From the NCBI RefSeq assembly GCF_001553935.1, contig NZ_CP014232.1:1178001-1242000 (forward strand): a stretch of DNA of 64,000 nt, given 5' to 3'. Both the position numbers and the translations under genes were made by a program. The stretch comes from Actinomyces oris (GTDB taxonomy: Bacteria > Actinomycetota > Actinomycetes > Actinomycetales > Actinomycetaceae). This document shows, in pieces, positions 28,798 to 37,217 of this stretch (position 1 is its first letter; each line of letters begins with the position of its first letter). Under the pieces are notes generated by a model that was not told where the DNA came from, ran no database searches, and was given only the letters and a program-made list of their open reading frames with translations.

Positions 28798-31167
28798 GCG
28801 TCTCCTTCCTTGAGATGGTTGTCCATCTGAACCAGTTGACCCCATCGTAACTGTCTGCGGGCTCCAGACCGGGGTGATGTGGCCCGTGTGGGCAGAGCTG
28901 TGTGACGGGTAGGCGGCGGAGCGCCCTGTGGCCACCCGGGACGGGGGAATGCTGGCCGGCAGTGACGGCGGGATACTCCCGGGTGCGTCGGCTGGGACGT
29001 GCCTCGGGGTGTGCCAGTGCTGGGAGGAGCCGGATGTGGCACCTGCACTCGGGGGCGGCGGTGCGGCTGCGGCCTGCGAGGGTGCCGGTGGTGGCGGTGC
29101 GAGCCGGTGGTCGGGCTGCCCGTGATAGGTGCGGCCCGCCACGGGCTGAGACGGGTGGCCACCCGCGGGCTGGGACCCCATTTGACCCGGCTGTCCCCAG
29201 GAGTGGATCTGCGTCTGTGCAGGCGGCGGCGGTGCGGGCGGAATCGCCTGCGTGCCGCCGGAGGTGTAGCCAACAGCACCATGCGCCACCGCTCCCGTTG
29301 ACGCACCGGAGGGGCCTGAAGCCGCCTGAGCCGGCGGCGGTGGGGGCGGGGGCGCAGGCGCCTGGACCGCGGCCATCTGGGCAGTTGCCTGGGTCTGTGG
29401 CGGCGCCGGTGACAACCAGGCCGCCGCCGCCAGGACCGCTCGCCCGGGGGCGCCGGGTAGACGACGACCGAGCGTGGACAGGATCCGCGAGAAGGGCCGG
29501 AAGGCGACCGCGATTTCCTCGATCCTGACGATGCGCCCCATCAGCAGGTAGATGAGCGACATGACGGTGGCGACGACGGCGATGTGTCCGAGCGCTGCGG
29601 TCATGTTCGCCAGGGTGGAGTCGGCGTCGATGTCACCAAGCATCGCGTTGAGCAGGATCCCGACGACGACTGCGGGCGCCACCGCCAGGATGAGACGCAG
29701 GTGGGTGGTGACGATCTTGCGGCCGTCGAGGCTGGGCAGGTGGGAGCGCATCATGGGGATGACCACCACGCAGCCCCCGATCTGGCTGATCGTGTTGGCC
29801 GCGCCCGCCCAGGTCATCCAGTGGTTGGCCGGGGCGACGAAGTAGGCCAGGACGCACAGGATCACGGGGATGACGCCGACGACGACGTCGGCCAGCAGCA
29901 GCCGCTTGGTATCGGAGTAGGCCAGCATCACCCGCTGGGTCCCGAACCAGATCCCCTGCGGGACGATGCCCAGCGCCAGAGCGATGAGCATGGGGGCGCT
30001 GGCCTGTGCCTCGGGCAGGGTGATCGAGGGGGTGAAGAGCTGCAGGGCCGGGACGGCCAGGACGCAGATGCCCGCGGTGGCCAGCACCGTGAAGACGCCC
30101 GCCGAGCGCAGTCCCAGGGAGAGGTCCTCGCGCACGCCGGCCGCATCCCCGGCCGCGGCCTTCTCACTCATCCGGGTGAACAGGGCCGTGATGATGGAGG
30201 TGACCACGAGGGACTGGGGCAGCATGTACACCAGGTAGGCGTTGAGCCACATGGTCGTGGAGGGCACGATGACATTGGCGTACTCGGGCTGCTCGGAGGC
30301 CGTCACTGCGTAGGAGCCCAGGTTGGAGGTGATCCAGTTGCTCAGGCTGGCCACGCCCACCCCGGCCAGTGCCCATAGGGCCACCTTGACGGTCTTGCCC
30401 AGCCCCAGGCCCCGCACCCCGAAGATGATGCGTGGCCGGAACCCGGAGCGCACCAGGGGGATGTAGAGGATCAGCGCCTGGACCGCGATGCCCAGGGTCG
30501 TCGTCGCCCCGATGAGGGTGATCCGGCCCCAGCCCCAGACCTCTGCGCCTTCACCAGCGGTGTAGCGACCGTAGAGATGGAGGTAGAGCAGGATCGAGGC
30601 GATCGAGATGATGTTGTTGAGCACCGGGGACCACATGTAGGGCCCGAAGCTCGAGCGGGCGTTGAGCACCTGCCCCCACAGGGCGTACAGGCCGTAGAAG
30701 AAGACCTGCGGCATGAACCAGAACGCGAAGGCGAAGGACAGCGCGCGCCACTGCCCCTGGGCCAAGGAGTTGGCGTTGAGGGTGAAGATGAGGGGCGCGG
30801 CAGCGGTCGCGATGCACGTGACCGCCAGCATGAGCGTGGCCGCGGCGGTCAGGAGGCGGTTGACGACCTCCTCGCCGTTGCGCCGTCGCAGCGCCTGAAC
30901 GATCTGCGGCACCAGGATCGCGTTGAGGATCCCGCCGATCATCATGTTGTACAGGTAGGTGGGCAGGTTGTTGGCCGTGTTGAAGGCGTCGGCGGCCCCC
31001 GACCCGGTGGCGCCCAGCGCCATGACGATCAGGGCGTTGCGCACCATGCCCAGGATGCGGGAGACCAGGGTCCCCGAGGCCATGATGGCTGAGGAGCGCG
31101 CCAGGGAGGCCTGGCTGCGCCCCTGGGAGGAGGATCGCCCGATCCGTACACGCTTGATGATGCTCAT
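26857..31167 (-). CDS. murJ: MurJ lipid II flippase fused to pseudokinase and extracellular domain (MviN type)
   Basis: One open frame of 1436 residues runs from the ATG at 31165-31167, which overlaps the DUF6049 stop. Residues 1 to about 560 are the MurJ/MviN multi-helix transporter that flips lipid II (SQASLARSSAIMASGTLVSR starts the first helix). A Pro/Gln-rich region with a PPPPPPP run follows. From about residue 791 comes a kinase fold without catalysis: HLNLSPE replaces HRDLKPE and VSGLG replaces the DFG loop. A single membrane helix (about 1230-1255) leads to an outside beta domain near DGDTSRPWFSHNSG. This is the layout of mycobacterial MviN (Rv3910). A strong internal start at 28797 may give a second product. 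Confidence 0.85.
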   Translation of the reverse strand: MSIIKRVRIGRSSSQGRSQASLARSSAIMASGTLVSRILGMVRNALIVMALGATGSGAADAFNTANNLPTYLYNMMIGGILNAILVPQIVQALRRRNGEEVVNRLLTAAATLMLAVTCIATAAAPLIFTLNANSLAQGQWRALSFAFAFWFMPQVFFYGLYALWGQVLNARSSFGPYMWSPVLNNIISIASILLYLHLYGRYTAGEGAEVWGWGRITLIGATTTLGIAVQALILYIPLVRSGFRPRIIFGVRGLGLGKTVKVALWALAGVGVASLSNWITSNLGSYAVTASEQPEYANVIVPSTTMWLNAYLVYMLPQSLVVTSIITALFTRMSEKAAAGDAAGVREDLSLGLRSAGVFTVLATAGICVLAVPALQLFTPSITLPEAQASAPMLIALALGIVPQGIWFGTQRVMLAYSDTKRLLLADVVVGVIPVILCVLAYFVAPANHWMTWAGAANTISQIGGCVVVIPMMRSHLPSLDGRKIVTTHLRLILAVAPAVVVGILLNAMLGDIDADSTLANMTAALGHIAVVATVMSLIYLLMGRIVRIEEIAVAFRPFSRILSTLGRRLPGAPGRAVLAAAAWLSPAPPQTQATAQMAAVQAPAPPPPPPPAQAASGPSGASTGAVAHGAVGYTSGGTQAIPPAPPPPAQTQIHSWGQPGQMGSQPAGGHPSQPVAGRTYHGQPDHRLAPPPPAPSQAAAAPPPPSAGATSGSSQHWHTPRHVPADAPGSIPPSLPASIPPSRVATGRSAAYPSHSSAHTGHITPVWSPQTVTMGSTGSDGQPSQGRRRMSEATPIGSGRYGLLGTLSTTLPRIVRHRGVDTILDRDVTILVLTDATLHRDNVLESASRAVLVEDQRLQQVYDVERAEPSVIVTEPLTGRTFSSLVSRGMPPAQARAIIGETAQALDAGARKGLHHLNLSPESIRVLPDGTVKVSGLGIEAAALDLESRVAGHDPSAADRVDARSLVEILYYGLTGRWPGKRPGIPSAPRLGGVPVKPSTLVPGIDPVLDELCERTWSSQPPISAAEVARSLGTWDQVVGYHESGPTQRPTSQRPSSNGATGGSGSASAGATAAVSAAGAGVANAARGVLDRLRRTGAGKSTTVSAPAGQMAPAPVQPEPAPSVPAASDAPAEQTSVMEAASVATAPATPAPDPQQPESAAAQEQPADDAYIQVTGPTNPIPNVLSTASETVPGPAPVPAEPFTGSFPAFDDDEDEEVDPEAARREQRTTSSVLVTFFLMVIALLVVASYIVYQTIGIPFADKDRAAADTVPSASAQENGGGGGGQQPAPQPAAAKPEIAGVSVANNPSTQAANNQQYLADGDTSRPWFSHNSGTQDLTQPIDIEIKLKSRAKVSEIDLQGTNEGGQVEVRATDLSNAGGGTLLAQGAFTAGSTTLKVDNPQEVDTIVIRVTQLPKNSDPTEFPYKATVTEVTIK

Positions 31168-33662
31168 GCCGTCTCCTGTGCAGCCGGTGCAGCCGGGGCC
31201 ACTGCGGTGCGGCGGCCTCGTCTTACTGTCCTCACCGTACCGATCACCACGATGGAGACCAGCACCCCGACGATGACGCCGGTGCCGCGTCCCTCCCAGT
31301 CGGCGCGCACGCGCATGTTGACGGTGGTGGGGGTGCCCACGGTGGTGCCGTCGGCGGCGAGAACCTGCACCGTCAGGGCGACATCGCCCGAGCCGACGGC
31401 CTGGATCGGCACCGTGACCTTGGCCTGTTGGTGGGCCGGGACCCGCACGGTCGTGGTGCGCGGGACCTGGAGGCGCTTGTTGTTCGAGACCAGGTAGACC
31501 TGGACCGTGACGTCCTGACTCAGGGAGGAGGTGATGCGCACCGGCAGCTGCGCCTCGGAGCTGATGACGTTGATGGTCGACGACGGCACCGCGGCCAGCG
31601 AGGAGGTGACGCCGGCCCCGGCCGCCTCGGCAGCGGGAACCTGGGCGTTGCGGGTCGCGGGGTCGGCCCGCCAGGACGCTGAGGAGACCACCGCCTCCAG
31701 GCTGGTGTAGTCGCCCAGCAGCGCGGCCGGCTCGGAGAGCACTGAGGAGATCGACTGCAGGGTCGTGGCCGTACGGCCGGCGGCGGTGAGGGTGTCGGCG
31801 GACAGCTCGTCGTCGTCGATCACCGTGTCCGGCGTCTCGGAGCGCTCGATCCGTGAGCTGCCCTCGTTCACGGCCGCGACCTCGTGCTGGGCGCGCTCCT
31901 GGAGGGCGCCCAGGGACTGGGACTGGACCCAGGGCACTGAGCGCAGGGCGGCCACCCGCTCCCGCACGACCGAGGACTGCACGGCGGAGGTCGCCCGGCG
32001 GGGCATCGCCACGATGATGTCCCGTTCCAGCACCGGGGCCTGGCGGACCAGAATGGCACTGTCCCCACGCAGCAGCTGGCGGGTGTCGAGTGCGGAGGCC
32101 TGGGCGCTCTGGGCAGTCGGATCGCCCTGATCGGAGGCCGCGGGTGTGGCGTCCTGGCCGGTGAGTGCCCCCGACAGGGACTGCTCCGGGATGAGGATCG
32201 CATGGTTCCCGGAGGCGCCCAGACCGGAGGGGGTGTAGGTGAGCTCGTCGGACGGAGGCAAGGACTCCGGTGAGGCGATGATGGTCGAATCCGGCTGCGC
32301 CAGGGCACTGACCGTGGTGGCGTCCGCGACGCTGGATGCCAACCAGGACACTGACGTCGGGGCCCCCGCCTTGACGATGACCGACTCCTGGGTGCGCCGC
32401 GCGGCCGTCTCGATGAGGCTCGTCTGCTGCAGGTGCGCCAGGGCGGCGGTGTCGGAGTCGCCCCACGGCAGAGCCACCAGGCTGTCGGAGTGGATGGCCC
32501 GTGCAAGAGCCGCGGAGAGCTGGATGACCTCGTTGGGGACCTGCGGGGCCTTGCCCGACGGCGAGGCGGTGGCACTGCCCCCCGGCTGCGGGGACGGGGT
32601 GGCGCTCGCCGAGGGGGCCGTCGTCGCCGGAGCAGTCGGGGGCGACGACGCGGAGGAGTCGGTGCTCTGGGGCGCCTGAGAGACGGCATCCGGCGAGGAG
32701 GGCTGGGAGCCGTTGTTGCGGGCGGCCTGCTCGAGGCTGGCCGTGGTGACACCGAGGGCCTCGACCAGTGACGGGTCGACGGCGGCGACGACGCCGTCGC
32801 CGGCCATGCTTACCAGGCCCAGGACCCGGTTGTGGATACGACTGAGGGCCTCCGTGCGCTCCTGGGTGTGCGGGCCGGACAGCACCGCCATCTCCTGAGC
32901 GGAGGCGGTGACCGGCAGGAAGACGGTCATGCGCAACGGCGAGACGGAGGCGCCGCTGTCCCACACGAGGATGCTGCGGTCCTGGGCCAGGGAGACGTCC
33001 TGGGTCGCCAGGGCGACGGAGACGCCGCGCGGCCCCCACTGGTCGGTACTGTTCAGCGGCAGCTCGTCGGCGGGGATGGTGATGGAGAACTGGGAGACGC
33101 CCCCCGGCTGGAGATCGTGCCCCAGCGGGACCGTGAACGGGTCCGACAACCCCGACTCATCGGTCCCGGTCAACCACTTGCTCAGGCCCCCGCTCGTGGA
33201 CTCCGTGGATCGCTGCACCCGCGTCACCAGGTCCGCCCCGGTGATGGTCTGAGCGGTTCCGTTGGTGATGGTGCCGGTCAGGTTGAGGTCCTGATCGCTG
33301 CGGAGCACCTCGGGGGTCAGGGCGTCGATGCTCACAGTCACCTGGTTGGTGGGCTTCTCGCCCGTTGCCGGGGCCGTTGCCGGGGCCGTTGAGGGGGCCG
33401 ACACCGGGGCCGACGCCGTGGACGGCTTCGCCGAAGCCGCCGGGGCGGCCGGTGCGATGTCCGCGGGGAGTCCGGCGGACTGCGCGAGCGGGAGCGTGCC
33501 GGAGCCCTGGTCCGCCTCGGCCACGGGCAGCGCGGCCACCGGCCACGTCACCAGGCCGGCCACCCCCAGTAGGGCGGCAATGGTCACCATCGCCCTGCTC
33601 CGCATCCGGGAGCCCAGCGTGGTGACCACCTTCGCGTACACAGAGGCGGCGGTGCCCGTCAT
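31164..33662 (-). CDS. Secreted membrane-anchored DUF6049 protein
   Basis: An envelope protein of about 832 residues with an N-terminal hydrophobic signal (MVTIAALLGVAGLVTWPVAA), a long Ser/Ala/Pro-rich extracellular part and one C-terminal membrane helix (GTGVIVGVLVSIVVIGTV) with a short basic tail. It corresponds to the DUF6049 family, kept between a Nudix gene and murJ in many actinobacteria (Rv3909 in M. tuberculosis). Its function is not known. The ATG at 33660-33662 overlaps the Nudix stop as ATGA, and its own stop overlaps the murJ start, so all three are translationally coupled. Confidence 0.8.
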   Translation of the reverse strand: MTGTAASVYAKVVTTLGSRMRSRAMVTIAALLGVAGLVTWPVAALPVAEADQGSGTLPLAQSAGLPADIAPAAPAASAKPSTASAPVSAPSTAPATAPATGEKPTNQVTVSIDALTPEVLRSDQDLNLTGTITNGTAQTITGADLVTRVQRSTESTSGGLSKWLTGTDESGLSDPFTVPLGHDLQPGGVSQFSITIPADELPLNSTDQWGPRGVSVALATQDVSLAQDRSILVWDSGASVSPLRMTVFLPVTASAQEMAVLSGPHTQERTEALSRIHNRVLGLVSMAGDGVVAAVDPSLVEALGVTTASLEQAARNNGSQPSSPDAVSQAPQSTDSSASSPPTAPATTAPSASATPSPQPGGSATASPSGKAPQVPNEVIQLSAALARAIHSDSLVALPWGDSDTAALAHLQQTSLIETAARRTQESVIVKAGAPTSVSWLASSVADATTVSALAQPDSTIIASPESLPPSDELTYTPSGLGASGNHAILIPEQSLSGALTGQDATPAASDQGDPTAQSAQASALDTRQLLRGDSAILVRQAPVLERDIIVAMPRRATSAVQSSVVRERVAALRSVPWVQSQSLGALQERAQHEVAAVNEGSSRIERSETPDTVIDDDELSADTLTAAGRTATTLQSISSVLSEPAALLGDYTSLEAVVSSASWRADPATRNAQVPAAEAAGAGVTSSLAAVPSSTINVISSEAQLPVRITSSLSQDVTVQVYLVSNNKRLQVPRTTTVRVPAHQQAKVTVPIQAVGSGDVALTVQVLAADGTTVGTPTTVNMRVRADWEGRGTGVIVGVLVSIVVIGTVRTVRRGRRTAVAPAAPAAQETA

Positions 33663-34168
33663 CCATCCCCCACCAGGATGTCCCAGGCCGCGGCCACGAT
33701 ACGGCGCTCGTTGGGGTAGGCCAGGCGGTGGGAGACGTCGTCGAGGGCGACCCACTCGACGTCCTCGGCCTCATGGTCCGGGTCGTTCTCCGTGGTCAGC
33801 GTGCCGCTGACCGCCTCCAGCAGGAAGTGGTGCACCACCTTGTGGACGCGGTGCTCGTGGCCGGCGAACCAGTAGTCGATGGTCGCCAGGTGCCGAAGAA
33901 CCCGACCGGTGATCCCGGTCTCCTCCATGATCTCGCGGACCGCGGCCTGCTCGGGGGTCTCGGCGCCCTCCAGGTGCCCCTTGGGCAGGCACCACTCCAG
34001 GCGCCCGCCCCGGTTGCGCCGGGCGATGACCGCGGTGAAGGCCTGCCCGTTCTGAACGTCGACGACCAGGCCGCCGGCGCTGGTCTCGTTGACGATGGGC
34101 AGGGCGCGCCCACTCGCCCGGTGGGCCGGGTTTCCGGCGCGGGGCGTGCGAGTGCGTGGAGAGGGCAT
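33659..34168 (-). CDS. Nudix hydrolase
   Basis: A 169-residue Nudix pyrophosphatase. The Nudix box starts at Gly64 (KGHLEGAE) and ends with REIMEETGI (78-86), with all the conserved glutamates present. It heads the DUF6049-murJ cluster, the position of Rv3908 (MutT4) in mycobacteria. The substrate cannot be read from sequence; nucleotide or dinucleotide diphosphates are typical. It is divergent from the CCA nucleotidyltransferase gene across 195 bp, which must hold both promoters. Confidence 0.9.
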   Translation of the reverse strand: MPSPRTRTPRAGNPAHRASGRALPIVNETSAGGLVVDVQNGQAFTAVIARRNRGGRLEWCLPKGHLEGAETPEQAAVREIMEETGITGRVLRHLATIDYWFAGHEHRVHKVVHHFLLEAVSGTLTTENDPDHEAEDVEWVALDDVSHRLAYPNERRIVAAAWDILVGDG

Positions 34169-34363
34169 GGGGACACTCTAGGGCGTTCGGGCCGCCGGGC
34201 GCCGCTGGCCGAGTACGTCGTCGCACACAACTGCGCCATCCGCGGACGGACGTTGGGGGCGGCGGTGACCGATGGTGGCCCGGTGCGGGATGGTCCTCAC
34301 CACAGGGATGCTGAGGCCGAGGACGACGGCGCACCGGTGAGGGTTCATGGCAGGCTTGGGCCG

Positions 34364-35851
34364 ATGACTGCGCACCCCGCTCCCGCTGACCCCGCCGACT
34401 CCCCGGATGCCGCCGAGAACCGCGGCCTGACGCCCCAGGCCCGTCGGGCGCTCGAGGGCCTGCCCCCCGCCCTGGCGGCCCTGGGCCACGCCTTCGTGCG
34501 CGCCGGGCACGAGATCGCGCTCGTTGGCGGGCCGGTGCGGGACGCCTTCCTCGGCGTCGCCCCCCACGACCTGGACCTGACCACCTCGGCCCGCCCCGAG
34601 CAGACCGAGAAGATCCTGGCCGCCTGGGGCGAGACCACCTGGGACGTGGGCCGGGCCTTCGGCACCATTGGCGCGCGCAAGGGATCCACCATCGTGGAGG
34701 TCACCACCTACCGCACCGAGGCCTACGAGGTCGGCTCGCGCAAGCCCCAGGTGACCTATGGCGACACCCTCACCGGGGACCTCACCCGCCGCGACTTCAC
34801 CGTCAACGCCATGGCGCTGCGCCTGCCCGACCTCGAGCTCGTCGACCCCTGCGGCGGCCTGGCCGACCTGAGCGCCGGCATCCTGCGCACCCCCGTCAGT
34901 GCCGAGCAGTCCTTCGACGACGACCCCCTGCGCATCATGCGGGCCGCCCGCTTCGCCGCCCAGCTCGGCTTCGACGTCGAGATGGACGTCATGACCGCCA
35001 TGGAGGAGATGGCCCCCCGCCTGGAGATCGTCTCCGCCGAGCGCGTGCGCGCCGAGCTCGAGCGCCTGCTCATCAGCCCCTGGCCCCGGCGCGGACTGGA
35101 GCTCATGGTCCACACCGGTGTGGCCGACGTCGTCCTGCCCGAGCTGAGCGCCCTGCGCGAGACCGTCGATGAGCACAAGCGCCACAAGGACGTCTACGAG
35201 CACACCCTGACCGTCCTGGACCAGGCCATCGACCTGGAGACCGGGCCCGACGGGCCCGTCCCCGGCCCCGACCTGGTCCTGCGCCTGGCCGCCATCCTCC
35301 ACGACATCGGCAAGCCCGCCACCCGCCGCTTCCTGCCCGACGGCACCGTCACCTTCCACGGCCACGACCACGTCGGCGCCCGGATGACGGCCAAGCGCCT
35401 GCGGGCCCTGCGCTTCGACAAGCAGACCATCAAGGACGTCTCCCGGCTGGTCGAGCTCCACCTGCGCTTCCACGGATACGTCGACGCCGCCTGGTCGGAC
35501 TCGGCCGTGCGCCGCTACGCCACCGACGCCGGCCCCCTGCTGGAGCGCCTCCACCGGCTCACCCGGGCTGACGTCACCACCCGCAACCGCCGCAAGGCCG
35601 CCATGCTGGACCGCGCCTACGACGACCTCGAGGAGCGCATCGAGGCCCTGCGCGCCGCCGAGGAGCTGGCCGCCATCCGCCCCGACCTCGACGGCGGCCA
35701 GATCATGGCCGAGCTCGGCGTGGCCCCCGGGCCGATCGTTGGCGAGGCCTACCGCTTCCTCATGGACCTGCGCATGGAGAAGGGGCCCATCGGCGAGGAC
35801 CTGGCCCGCCAGGCACTGCGCTCCTGGTGGGCGGCCCGCCAGAAGAGCTGA
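34364..35851 (+). CDS. cca: CCA tRNA nucleotidyltransferase
   Basis: This 495-residue class II nucleotidyltransferase adds or repairs the tRNA 3' CCA end. The head domain has GGPVRDAFLG (55-64) and the catalytic DLDLTT (69-74). The body includes RRDFTVNAMAL and the ERVRAELERLL helix. A C-terminal HD domain shows HDIGKPATRRF and GHDHVGARM. The ATG at 34364 follows no strong ribosome-binding site; upstream in-frame sequence overlaps the Nudix gene and looks non-coding. Convention places this gene next to the murJ cluster in actinobacteria. Confidence 0.93.
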   Translation: MTAHPAPADPADSPDAAENRGLTPQARRALEGLPPALAALGHAFVRAGHEIALVGGPVRDAFLGVAPHDLDLTTSARPEQTEKILAAWGETTWDVGRAFGTIGARKGSTIVEVTTYRTEAYEVGSRKPQVTYGDTLTGDLTRRDFTVNAMALRLPDLELVDPCGGLADLSAGILRTPVSAEQSFDDDPLRIMRAARFAAQLGFDVEMDVMTAMEEMAPRLEIVSAERVRAELERLLISPWPRRGLELMVHTGVADVVLPELSALRETVDEHKRHKDVYEHTLTVLDQAIDLETGPDGPVPGPDLVLRLAAILHDIGKPATRRFLPDGTVTFHGHDHVGARMTAKRLRALRFDKQTIKDVSRLVELHLRFHGYVDAAWSDSAVRRYATDAGPLLERLHRLTRADVTTRNRRKAAMLDRAYDDLEERIEALRAAEELAAIRPDLDGGQIMAELGVAPGPIVGEAYRFLMDLRMEKGPIGEDLARQALRSWWAARQKS

Positions 35852-35861
35852 GGGAGACAGA

Positions 35862-37061
35862 GTGCGTGAAACATCAAGGCAACTGCGGGTCGGCGTCGTC
35901 GGCATCGGGGCCCGCTGCTACCTGGCCGCGCTCGCGGACTCCTCGCCGGTCCCGGCCCGCCTCGTCGCTGCGGCCGACACGGCCCCTGACGCGGCCGCGC
36001 GCGCCCGGCGCCTCCTGCCCGAGGGCGTGGCGGTCGTGGCCGACCACCGCGACCTGCTGGGGCACGGGATCGACGCCGTCGTCCTGACCACGCCCGATGA
36101 CACGCACGAGGAGCTGGCCTGTTTCTTCCTTGAGGCCGGTATCCCGGTCTACCTGGAGAAGCCCCTGGCCATCACCATCGAGGCCGCCGATCGCATCCTT
36201 GAGACCGCCTGGCGCACCGGCACCCGCCTGTACGTGGGCCACAACATGCGCCACATGGAGGTGGTGCGGCTGCTGAAGTCGATCATCGACTCCGGGCGGA
36301 TCGGCGAGGTCAAGGCCATCTGGTGCCGCCACTTCGTGGGCAACGGCGGCGACTACTACTTCCGCGACTGGCACGCCGAGCGCCGCCACGTCACCGGCCT
36401 GCTGCTGCAGAAGGCCGCCCACGACATCGACGTCATGAGCTGGTTGGCGGGCTCCGCGCCGGCCCGCGTCGTCGGCATGGGCGGGCTCATGGTCTACGGG
36501 GAGGCCGAGCGGCGCCCGGCCGGGACGAGCGCCGGCACCGTCATGCAGGACTGGTTCAGCCTCGATCACTGGCCGGCCGACGAGGTGGACGGGCTCAACC
36601 CCGTCATCGACGTCGAGGACCACTCCATGCTCATGATGACCATGCGCAATGGGGCCATGACCTCCTACCAGCAGTGCCACTTCACCCCCGACTACTGGCG
36701 CAGCTATACGGTCATCGGCACCCGCGGCCGGGCCGAGAACCTCGGTGACGGGGCCGGCGACGTCGTCAAGGTGTGGACCGAGCGCACCGAGCACTACGCC
36801 GAGCGCGCCACCCAGGAGTACGTCATCGCCGAGGAGGGCACCGGGCACGACAGCGCCGACCAGCTCGCCATCGACGAGTTCCTGCGCTTCGTGCGCGACG
36901 GCGGGGCCACCGAGGTCTCCCCGGTCAGTGCGCGCGACGCCGTCGCGGCGGGGGTGCTGGCCACTCGGTCCCTGCGCTCGGGTTCCGTGCCCTTCGACGT
37001 GCCCGAGCTCGACGCGGAGCTGGCGGACTACTTCCACCGCGGGCAGCACAACTCTCACTGA
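35862..37061 (+). CDS. Gfo/Idh/MocA family oxidoreductase
   Basis: A 399-residue NAD(P)-dependent sugar or cyclitol dehydrogenase-like protein. The N-terminal Rossmann fold begins LRVGVVGIGARCYLAAL, and the family motif EKPLAITIEAADRI follows at about residue 98. The C-terminal alpha/beta domain contains a QKAAHDIDVMSWL helix carrying the conserved His-Asp pair. The GTG at 35862 has GGGAG upstream. It precedes an alpha-galactosidase gene on the same strand with a 156-bp gap, which hints at galactoside or related sugar breakdown; this is inference. Confidence 0.87.
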   Translation: MRETSRQLRVGVVGIGARCYLAALADSSPVPARLVAAADTAPDAAARARRLLPEGVAVVADHRDLLGHGIDAVVLTTPDDTHEELACFFLEAGIPVYLEKPLAITIEAADRILETAWRTGTRLYVGHNMRHMEVVRLLKSIIDSGRIGEVKAIWCRHFVGNGGDYYFRDWHAERRHVTGLLLQKAAHDIDVMSWLAGSAPARVVGMGGLMVYGEAERRPAGTSAGTVMQDWFSLDHWPADEVDGLNPVIDVEDHSMLMMTMRNGAMTSYQQCHFTPDYWRSYTVIGTRGRAENLGDGAGDVVKVWTERTEHYAERATQEYVIAEEGTGHDSADQLAIDEFLRFVRDGGATEVSPVSARDAVAAGVLATRSLRSGSVPFDVPELDAELADYFHRGQHNSH

Positions 37062-37118
37062 TCGACGGAAATCTCATCAACGACGCGGCTCCGCGTCATC
37101 TGTGAAGAAAATGTCGGT

Positions 37119-37142
37119 CTGTACGGTCGGTAGCACGTACAG
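37119..37142. promoter_or_regulatory. Inverted repeat upstream of the alpha-galactosidase
   Basis: CTGTAC (37119-37124) and GTACAG (37137-37142) form an inverted repeat with a 12-bp spacer, about 75 bp before the galactosidase start. The size and place would suit a dimeric sugar-responsive repressor. No regulator gene is adjacent. Confidence 0.35.
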
Positions 37143-37217
37143 TGCGAGCCGGGCGGTGCTGGTGCCTCGCGGGGGACCCGAGCCGCGGGCAGGACAGGCC
37201 GGAGCCGAGGAGAGCGC

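Noticed and set aside
31168..33039. The upstream part of the 2060-codon open frame that contains murJ
   Set aside because: The first 624 codons overlap DUF6049 in another frame and read as Arg/Gly/Pro-rich shadow; murJ starts at 31167.
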